A stretch of 64,000 nucleotides of DNA from Paenibacillus silvestris (GTDB taxonomy: Bacteria > Bacillota > Bacilli > Paenibacillales > NBRC-103111), in the NCBI RefSeq assembly GCF_009882985.1, contig NZ_WTUZ01000004.1:29571-93570 (forward strand), written 5' to 3'. The notes beneath the pieces were generated by a model. That model saw only the letters and a list, made by a program, of their open reading frames with translations, was not told the DNA's origin and did not search any database. A program made the translations under genes and the position numbers. Shown piece after piece: positions 25,846 through 33,200 of this stretch (position 1 is the stretch's first letter; each line of letters opens with the position of its first letter).

Positions 25846-26066
25846 TTGTCTGCGCCTGCTGGTTGCTCGGAACTCTCGCCTGGTACAAGCGGGCTGATGC
25901 AGGAGGCTCGTTCGCCCATGATACGTAACCATTTTTGGGTGAACTGGGTGTTTACCGTGTTCGTGGTAGGTGCTCCCCCATAGACTGATGTTGTAAGCTA
26001 TTCACCCAACCCTAACGATAACAACCTAATTGTTAAGCTTCAATATTCTAAGGAGGTGCTCCATCC

Positions 26067-26372
26067 ATGGAGTTTGTAAAACCAACGTATCCAATTGCAC
26101 CGATGCCAGCTCCGATGCCTATGCCAGCCCCGATGCCAATGCCAATGCCGATGCCAGTCGCACCGCCACCGGCGCCTATTATGCACCACAAACCAGTTCA
26201 CAATGACATTCACTTGCATGCTTCGTACCAACAAACCTCGTTTGTATTCCCTAAACCAGTAGCCGTAGCGCCAGTAGCCAAAGTTTGCGCATACCCTAAC
26301 AACAACGTAGGCAGCATTCTTGTTCTGTTCATTTTGCTTGTCATTATTACACGTTGTATTTGTAAATATTAA
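26067..26372 (+). CDS. Pro/Met-rich small protein with YjcZ-like C-terminal helix
   Basis: The 101-residue product starts about 10 nt after AAGGAGG. Residues 10-35 are an almost pure Pro-Met-Ala tract (repeats of PMP and PAPM). A His-containing segment (MHHKPVHNDIHLHAS) follows, then a C-terminal hydrophobic helix, SILVLFILLVIITRC. That helix closely resembles the tail of YjcZ-family sporulation proteins. I infer a small membrane-tethered spore or sporulation protein. The repeat tract could vary between strains. A terminator follows within 20 bp. Confidence 0.8.
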   Translation: MEFVKPTYPIAPMPAPMPMPAPMPMPMPMPVAPPPAPIMHHKPVHNDIHLHASYQQTSFVFPKPVAVAPVAKVCAYPNNNVGSILVLFILLVIITRCICKY

Positions 26373-26388
26373 GAGAGTCATTCACTCG

Positions 26389-26423
26389 ACCCACGGCAGG
26401 GTAACCTGTGTGGGTTATTTTTT
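26389..26423 (+). terminator. Terminator after the 26067 gene
   Basis: ACCCAC.GGCAGG pairs with CCTG.TGTGGGT around GTAA, then TATTTTTTT. Confidence 0.85.
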
Positions 26424-26595
26424 TATGACGATGCGGTACATGCTTTGTTCCCAGATGTTTACTCAAGCGTGAACCGCAAAGTAGTATCATTTTTTCACAA
26501 CATAGCGTCACATTTGATCCCCTCATCTTGTTAAGCTTAGAAGGTCAACAAGAAACAAAGGCAGATCATTCATAAATGATAGGGGACTATATCAT

Positions 26596-27681
26596 ATGCA
26601 AAAAAGCGATGGCATGAATTACGCACCAGTCGGTACTTTTAACTCCGTTTGTGAGCCCGGCGAGTTTATATTTGCAGCAGCAGCTTTGGATCACGGTCAT
26701 ATTTATGGAATGTGCAACGGGCTTTGTGAAGCAGGCGGCGAGTTGAAATGGGTCTATGACCCGGATCCAGCGAAAGTAGATAGATTTGTAAGTAAATTCC
26801 CTAACGTGAGAGTGGCTAGCTCCTTGGAGGAAATCCTTCAGGACAGCGAAGTCAAGCTGGTTGCCTCAGCAGCGATTCCTAGCGATCGTGGACCGCTTGG
26901 TCTGAAGGTGATGGACAGCGGCAAAGATTATTTCACTGACAAAGCGCCGTTCACTACACTGGAGCAGTTGGAAGCGGCACGCGCGAAGGTTGCTCAGACG
27001 AAACAAAAGTATGCCGTTTACTACAGCGAACGTCTTCATTCCGAAAGCTCCAATTTTGCGGAACAGCTGATTAAGCAAGGTGCGATCGGCCGTGTGCTGC
27101 AGGTAATTGGCCTTGGTCCACACCGTGTTAACCTGTCGAGCAGACCGGATTGGTTCTTTGAGAAAGAGAAGTTTGGCGGTATTCTGTGTGATATCGGGAG
27201 CCATCAGATCGAGCAGTTCCTACAGTTCACAGGTGCGAAGGATGCCAAAGTCGTACATAGTAAAGTAGCGAATTATCACTATCCGCAGTATCCGACGTTT
27301 GAGGATTTCGGCGACGCGACATTGGTTGGAGACAATGGGGCGACGGGCTACTTCCGCGTGGACTGGTTTACACCAGATGGCTTAAGCACGTGGGGCGATG
27401 GCCGTATGACGATCCTCGGTACGGATGGTTATATTGAGCTTCGCAAATATGTGGATATCGCCAGAGAGCAGACAGGCGATCATGTGTACCTTGTGAATGG
27501 GGATGGCGAGCAGCACTTTGCTGCCAAAGGCAAGGTTGGATTCCCGTACTTCGGTCAGTTGATCCTGGATTGCTTGAACCGTACAGAGAATGCAATGACA
27601 CAGGAGCACGCTTTCAAAGCCGCAGAGTTGTGCCTGATTGCACAGCGCGATGCGATGAGAATTGCACCGGAAGGTAACTGA
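26596..27681 (+). CDS. Gfo/Idh/MocA-family oxidoreductase
   Basis: The 361-residue NAD(P)-dependent dehydrogenase starts about 7 nt after GGGGAC. The N-terminal Rossmann part has AAALDHGHIYGMCNGLCEAGG and VYDPDPAKVD. The segment FTDKAPFTTLEQLEAAR contains the family's DKAP/EKP-like lysine. In the C-terminal substrate domain GGILCDIGSHQIEQFLQFTG carries the catalytic His/Asp region. Sugar or inositol derivatives are usual substrates in the family; none can be named here. It stands alone and has its own terminator. Confidence 0.9.
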   Translation: MQKSDGMNYAPVGTFNSVCEPGEFIFAAAALDHGHIYGMCNGLCEAGGELKWVYDPDPAKVDRFVSKFPNVRVASSLEEILQDSEVKLVASAAIPSDRGPLGLKVMDSGKDYFTDKAPFTTLEQLEAARAKVAQTKQKYAVYYSERLHSESSNFAEQLIKQGAIGRVLQVIGLGPHRVNLSSRPDWFFEKEKFGGILCDIGSHQIEQFLQFTGAKDAKVVHSKVANYHYPQYPTFEDFGDATLVGDNGATGYFRVDWFTPDGLSTWGDGRMTILGTDGYIELRKYVDIAREQTGDHVYLVNGDGEQHFAAKGKVGFPYFGQLILDCLNRTENAMTQEHAFKAAELCLIAQRDAMRIAPEGN

Positions 27682-27711
27682 TAATACCTGCAGTCACGCA
27701 GCGCACGAATG

Positions 27712-27741
27712 AGCTGACCTCAATAGAGGTCAGCTTTTTTT
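27712..27741 (+). terminator. Terminator after the Gfo/Idh gene
   Basis: AGCTGACCT and AGGTCAGCT form a perfect 9-bp stem with a 5-6 nt loop, followed by a run of seven T residues. Confidence 0.92.
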
Positions 27742-27747
27742 CATGAA

Positions 27748-27784
27748 AGTGCCATTGTGGCACTGTTGCAGACTATTTTATAAT
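27748..27784 (+). promoter_or_regulatory. Promoter with palindrome over the -35 (AraC/lipoprotein gene)
   Basis: TTGTGG (27755-27760) and TATAAT (27779-27784) lie 18 bp apart. The -35 is the right half of a perfect 7-bp inverted repeat, AGTGCCA-ttg-TGGCACT (27748-27764), placed as an operator would be. The AraC start is 28 bp downstream of the -10. Confidence 0.6.
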
Positions 27785-27811
27785 AGAGGGATAGGACAAG
27801 GGGGGAAGAAC

Positions 27812-29776
27812 ATGACGGGGGATATGCAACTAGATGAGCAACTCCATTTATGGTATCAGGCTGCAGTAAAAATCATGGATGTACGGCATGTGAAGATGAC
27901 ATCCGGCGAAGCGCTGCGTGCCTACCGACTTCCGTCGAATGCCTTTATCTTTGCCTTGCAAGGCGCTGCGAGTATTGCGCTCGATGATCGCGACTATGCC
28001 GTTAATAAATTTCATCTTCTACACAGCGGGAAAGGAAGTTACTTGGATATCCAGCTTACGGAGGATATTTTCGAGTATTACCTTGTGCTGTACAAGGCTA
28101 GCATTCCGCTTCCTACGACGAAAGATAAACTGAAATACATAGATAAAAGTAATCCCTTTTATATGCAGTACAGTTTCTTGCCTCATTTGCCGATGCTGCT
28201 TTATCAGAACCTGGAGCAGCTCGAGCGAGAGTGGAACGACGCCAGCAGGTTATCGAAATTGCATGCCAAAACATTGCTATACAATTTCATTTACGAGCTG
28301 ATGTGCCAGCTTCATGACCAAGATGTGCCGATGATCCAAGGGGAGCCGGTCACGCAAGCGATTCGCTACATCCATGAGCATTATGCAGAAGCGATTACGC
28401 TGGAGCGATTAGCGGAAGTGCTGGATTGCAGCCCAAGGCAAGTGACGCGGATGTTCAAAAGCCAGATGAGCGCCAGTCCGATTGACTATCTGATTCGGTA
28501 TCGCATGGAAAAAGCCAAGAAGCTCCTGCTGGATACGGATGCTACACTTCAGCAGATTGCAGCAGGCGTTGGCTATCAGGATGTTTATTTTTTCAGCCGC
28601 ACATTCAAAAAGCATACAGGCATTGCACCGGTTCATTTTAAGGAAAATCACCAAATACCCCTTTCCAGTCCCAATAATCCATTCCTGATGTCTATATCTT
28701 CCATTGCATTGAACAAGCGGGGAGGGCATACTAGTCATGAGGATAATAATCATTCTCAATATAGGAGTGAAGGGGTATTACCAATGTACAGAAGTTCCAA
28801 ACCGTCTATTGCTTTAGTTTTATTGCTCAGCCTTACCTTGTTCGTAACGGCATGCGCCAGTTCATCGAGCCCAGCAGGGGATAACGGGCAAGCGCCAGCT
28901 TCCACGAGCAGTACCAAAGAGCAAGCCGCAAACGAACGGGTTCTAAAAGATGCATTAGGACATGAAGTGAAGGTTCCAGCCAATCCGCAGCGTGTTATCG
29001 CTTCATATTTAGAGGATCACTTGGTAGCTCTAGGGGTTAAGCCTGTTGCGCAATGGTCCATTAATAAAGGGACTACGTCCGTTCAAAACTATTTGCAAAA
29101 AGATCTGAATGGCATTCCGACGATTCCTTTTGATCTTCCTTTTGAAGCTGTGATGAGCTTTAAACCGGATCTGATCATTATGGACAGCGCGGAAACCGTT
29201 GCAGGTGATAAATATGATCAATACTCCAAGATTGCTCCGACCTACACGGTAGGCGGCGATAAAAACAATGATTGGCGCCAAGAGCTGCTGACCATTGGTG
29301 AAGTTCTGAACAAGAGCAAGGAAGCTAAGCAAGCCCTGGAAACATACGACAACAAAGCCAAGGATGCTAAGGAAAAGCTGCAAAAGGCGATTGGCACGCA
29401 GAAGGCCGCGGCGCTTTGGGTGACGGCTAAGGCTGTTTATGTGGTAAGTGAGAAATTATCGAGCGGCGATGTGTTGTACAAAGATTTGGGACTTAACATC
29501 CCAAGTGTCGTTCAAGAAGCTTCCAAAACAGGAACAGCTAACTGGCTCGCCCTATCCATGGAGAAGCTCGCTACGCTGGATGCTGATTATTTATTCATTG
29601 TGAACAGCAAAGGCGTGAGTAAAGAAGAAATTGTCAAAGATCCCGTATGGGCAGGGATTCCTGCTGTGAAAAAAGGTCAAGTGTATGACTTTGACAATAA
29701 CTCCAGCTGGTTATACACAGGCACTATTGCGAACAGCCAAATGATTGATGATGTTTTGAAAAGCGTTGTGAAGTAA
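27812..29776 (+). CDS. AraC regulator reading in frame into a siderophore-binding lipoprotein
   Basis: One open frame of 654 residues starts at the ATG that follows GGGGGGAAG. Residues 1-210 are a cupin-like sensing region. Residues about 210-280 hold an AraC double helix-turn-helix (LERLAEVLDCSPRQVTRMFK, then QQIAAGVGYQDVYFFSRTFK). After a 43-residue polar linker with no stop codon comes a complete FeuA-like binding lipoprotein (residues 325-654) with its own signal peptide and lipobox. AraC-plus-binding-domain fusions are known, as in Bacillus Btr, which senses ferric bacillibactin in the cytoplasm; those lack an internal export signal. Either read-through yields a membrane-inserted sensor, or the two parts are made separately from the internal start at 28784. 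I favour mainly separate products because a Fur-like box and a ribosome site lie in the linker. Confidence 0.75.
   Translation: MTGDMQLDEQLHLWYQAAVKIMDVRHVKMTSGEALRAYRLPSNAFIFALQGAASIALDDRDYAVNKFHLLHSGKGSYLDIQLTEDIFEYYLVLYKASIPLPTTKDKLKYIDKSNPFYMQYSFLPHLPMLLYQNLEQLEREWNDASRLSKLHAKTLLYNFIYELMCQLHDQDVPMIQGEPVTQAIRYIHEHYAEAITLERLAEVLDCSPRQVTRMFKSQMSASPIDYLIRYRMEKAKKLLLDTDATLQQIAAGVGYQDVYFFSRTFKKHTGIAPVHFKENHQIPLSSPNNPFLMSISSIALNKRGGHTSHEDNNHSQYRSEGVLPMYRSSKPSIALVLLLSLTLFVTACASSSSPAGDNGQAPASTSSTKEQAANERVLKDALGHEVKVPANPQRVIASYLEDHLVALGVKPVAQWSINKGTTSVQNYLQKDLNGIPTIPFDLPFEAVMSFKPDLIIMDSAETVAGDKYDQYSKIAPTYTVGGDKNNDWRQELLTIGEVLNKSKEAKQALETYDNKAKDAKEKLQKAIGTQKAAALWVTAKAVYVVSEKLSSGDVLYKDLGLNIPSVVQEASKTGTANWLALSMEKLATLDADYLFIVNSKGVSKEEIVKDPVWAGIPAVKKGQVYDFDNNSSWLYTGTIANSQMIDDVLKSVVK
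28738..28758. promoter_or_regulatory. Fur-like box inside the AraC/lipoprotein linker
   Basis: The 19-mer GAGGATAATAATCATTCTC (28739-28757) matches the classical Fur consensus GATAATGATAATCATTATC at 15 of 19 positions and is flanked by T and A, giving TGAG...CTCA symmetry. It sits 26 bp before the internal ATG at 28784, within translated sequence of the long frame. A weak promoter (TTGCAT, 17 bp, CATACT) can be drawn just upstream. Confidence 0.65.
28784..29776 (+). CDS. FeuA-like siderophore-binding lipoprotein (internal start)
   Basis: The 330-residue product starts at an ATG preceded by AGGAGTGAAGGGG, 8 nt away. The signal peptide MYRSSKPSIALVLLLSLTLF runs into the lipobox VTAC, with Cys24 the lipid-bearing residue. 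A Ser/Ala/Gly linker follows, then the class III binding fold: VLKDALGHEVKVPANPQRVI, SYLEDHLVALGVKP, SFKPDLIIMDSAE and the long connecting helix. It would capture a ferric siderophore outside the cell for a FecCD importer such as the one at 1-1961, though no permease is adjacent. It is nested in frame within the longer frame from 27812. Confidence 0.85.
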   Translation: MYRSSKPSIALVLLLSLTLFVTACASSSSPAGDNGQAPASTSSTKEQAANERVLKDALGHEVKVPANPQRVIASYLEDHLVALGVKPVAQWSINKGTTSVQNYLQKDLNGIPTIPFDLPFEAVMSFKPDLIIMDSAETVAGDKYDQYSKIAPTYTVGGDKNNDWRQELLTIGEVLNKSKEAKQALETYDNKAKDAKEKLQKAIGTQKAAALWVTAKAVYVVSEKLSSGDVLYKDLGLNIPSVVQEASKTGTANWLALSMEKLATLDADYLFIVNSKGVSKEEIVKDPVWAGIPAVKKGQVYDFDNNSSWLYTGTIANSQMIDDVLKSVVK

Positions 29777-29834
29777 GCGTAGAAGAGTAGCGAAGAAGAG
29801 TAGCGAAGAAGGTTTAAGCGAAGAAAAGTTAGCG

Positions 29835-29885
29835 AAGAAGGTTCTTGGGACGGCAGCTGCCAGCTTAAGGCCTTCTTTTGTTTTT
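29835..29885 (+). terminator. Likely terminator after the lipoprotein gene
   Basis: AGAAGG and CCTTCTTTT flank a long loop that contains a second palindrome, GGCAGCTGCC. A purine-rich tract with repeats of AGTAGCGAAGAAG (29777-29845) precedes it. The remaining bases to 30265 show no gene. Confidence 0.5.
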
Positions 29886-30126
29886 GTGGAAAAGTGCGAA
29901 GAGCCGGCGGTGTAGCGGCGCTAGCGTTGTTTTTCATCGCTACCGCACGATGAAAGTTCGAAGAGCTAATATAATCGGGATTCAAGGTGATAGAGAGTGT
30001 CGGCGATTTAGTCGTTCTAACTCCCAATGTTCCACTTTACGATTAATCCACCATGTTTACAAAATCACAACATACATTTAACATTCCGCGAATAAAAAAC
30101 CAATAGAATACAATTAAATACAATAT

Positions 30127-30172
30127 AAAAACAACTAAATAAAATGTTTTATTGTGATTATTTGTTGTTTTT
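30127..30172. promoter_or_regulatory. Long AT-rich inverted repeat upstream of the SLH gene
   Basis: AAAAACAACTAAATAA (30127-30142) pairs with TTATTTGTTGTTTTT (30158-30172) around a 15-nt loop that itself contains ATTTTATTGTGA. It sits about 95 bp before the 30266 start, in a leader with no open frame. It could be an operator, a leader hairpin or a two-way terminator. Confidence 0.5.
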
Positions 30173-30265
30173 ACGTAAAAGGAGGCTAGTTTTTCATCAG
30201 GTCAGTCAGACTTTTTCTTTGAACACATCGCGTGCAAATCGAAGATATCATAAGGAGGACTCATC

Positions 30266-33200
30266 ATGTTAAAAGCCAAGAAAGTGGTATCCGCACTAAT
30301 GGCCTGTACGATCGCTTGCTCCGTTGTTTATTCAGCGGGAGCGGGTTTTATCCCAGTCGCCTATGCGTCCACTGTTGACAGGCCAGCACCTTCCGTACCA
30401 GCAGGCCGGTATGAACACCCTGTCAGCGTTATGCTTACTTCCGCAACTCCGGCGGCAGACATCTATTACACGCTGGACGGTATGATGCCAGACGAAACGA
30501 GCCTTAAGTTTGATGGGACACCGATTGTCCTCACAGAGTCAGCGAATATTTCTGTTGTTGCTTTGAAAGATGGGGTCTGGAGTAAGGCCGGAACGTACGG
30601 CTACATGATCAAGACAGCTGAGCAACCGCTGCTGAAATTCGCAGCTATGTCTGACCTCCATATCGGTAGGAACAATGAAGCTGATAAATTGAGCACGAAA
30701 GCACGATATACGAGCAATTTTGATGTCATGTCTTCCATTTTCAAGCCAGATGCTATTGTGATCGGAGGCGATTTGATCAATGATAATGGCGATGGGAAGG
30801 GACCTGATCATACTTTTGTTCGCGAAGTTTTTCAGGAGCAAATGGCACGCAAAGGCTGGGAGGACATGCCCGTACAGATTGCCATCGGTAACCATGACGC
30901 TAGTGTTGCTGACGTGAAAAATGGTTACCCTGCTGAATGGTTCACGGACCAGTCAAACGGATATTATGAAAAGGTGATCAAAGGCTATTCCTTCTTCTTT
31001 TTGAACGGGAACAACTACAACGGAGACACAGGCCAAAGAAACTGGCTAAAGGGAAGGCTAGCAGAACTGACAGCCGATCCGGCCAACCTTAATAAGCCGA
31101 TTTTTATTACGTTGCATCATCCAATTAGTGGTACGGTTATGGACGGACAGCAATCAACCAATGGTAACTTGTACACGGATTTGCAGAATTATCCACAAGT
31201 TGTTGTTTTATCTGGCCACTCACATCTGAACATTAACGATGATCGTGCCATTTATCAGAAAGATTTCACAGCGGTCAACCTGGGATCCATGTCTTACGTG
31301 GAAACAGAGGGTGGATATGCGGCTGTCACGCATGAAGGTCTAATGGAAGGCCGTGATCAATTCCCGGATAATCAATCCGAATTTATTGAGGTGTACAGCG
31401 ATCGCATTGAGATTGAGCGAGTGGCTTATAATGGCGATCCAGGCTCCATCATTAATGGGGGGTTATGGCAAGGGATAGGCAATGAAGGAGCAGGCACACC
31501 GCCTCCTTATTCCAGTGCTGGCGCTCTAGCAGGCAAGAAATGGGTTGTCAAACTACAAGGAAACTCCAACACAGACATTAAAAACAACTTCACCTACACA
31601 ACAAGCAACCGCAACAAGATTGCTCCCCAATTTCCAGTCAACAACATTCTTCAGGTATTGCCCGGAACCAATCATATACCGGTACTCTCTTTCAGACAAG
31701 CCAAAGACGATCAGTCCATGCATCACTATGAAATCAAATTGTATGACCAAAGAACGGCTAATGTTGTGAAATCATACAACGTTTTATCGGATTATTACTT
31801 TTTACCGATTCCAAACAAAATGAATATTCCGATGGCCGGATTGACGCCAGCAACCTCTTACGTCATTTCAGTAACAGCAGTCGACTCTTACGGTAATAAA
31901 AGCGCTTCTATGCAGAAATCTTACCGGACGGAAGGAACCGCGCCTGAATCGACGCCGATTGACCCGACAACGATGTGGAATCAGCTCGCTATGGACATGA
32001 AGTTTGACGGCAATCTGAACGAGGAGGCTTCCGGCGCAACGGGTTTAGCTGCTCCAACCGGCGATGTCACCTTTGTCGAAGGCAAATCAGGACAAGCTGT
32101 TCTTATTGCAGCAGGTAACGGCAACTATGTCGATCTTGGCGCCAGAGACGACTTAAAGTTCGGAAGTGGCGACTTCACACTTTCGTTCTGGCATAAGGGC
32201 AATCTGGCAGGAGATCAGACGATCCTCTCCAATAAAAACTGGAATTCCGGTGGAAATCCAGGCTGGTATGTCGGTCCTGCCTCTACGAACAATATGAGCC
32301 TTAACATGGCTTCAGGGGGCAAACGAGTTGATTATTCGGCATCAAACGTGGGACAGGAGTGGCACTACTTTACGATATCCGTAGATCGGGCACATAACTC
32401 AGCTTCAACCTATGTGGATGGCATAGTGAAGGCAACCAAGGACATCTCTGTACTGGGGACTTCCAGTATGGATACTTCATTTAACATTATTCTTGGGGCA
32501 GACGGCAATAAAGGCAATGGCGGAGCGACCGTTACGCTAGACGATTTGAAAATATGGAAACGCGCTTTATCCGCAACAGAAGCCAAAGCGTTATCCGACT
32601 CCTACAAGGAAGAATCATCAGATTCCTTATACAATTTCGGTCAATTGACTGCAAAAATTCAAGAATCCGAGCAATTCATTGCCCATGTTACGGGAACAAG
32701 TGGATTATCGCTTCCTGCACAGGTGCAAAATGCGCTGGCAGTTCAGATTTCGGCAGCAAAATCCTTAACTTCTGGCTCTGGAGCAACCGTCATTGATCAA
32801 GCCTATCTAGATTTGATTTGGGCTTTGCGAGCGGCCCAGAACGGCATTATTTACACATTTATACCAAAAACCAACTTCTCGATTGATTCTTACAGCTCTT
32901 ACGCAGACAATGAAGGTGCTGTTCCAGAGCATATACTGGACGGTCAGGAAACATCCATCTGGCACTCTAGATGGCAATCACCAGAGGCTACTTTCCCACA
33001 TTGGGTCGTTATCGATATGAAAAACACATATAAACTGAGCGGCATCCAAAGAAAGAGCCGTCCAAACCAAAGCAAGATGGAATTCCCCAAGACATTTGAA
33101 TTGTACGCTTCGGATCATGTGGCCGATCTGAATGATCCAACATTCTTGGCGAATGCGGCAAATAAGGCTACCGGTACTTTTGGCCAAACCTGGACGGGTA

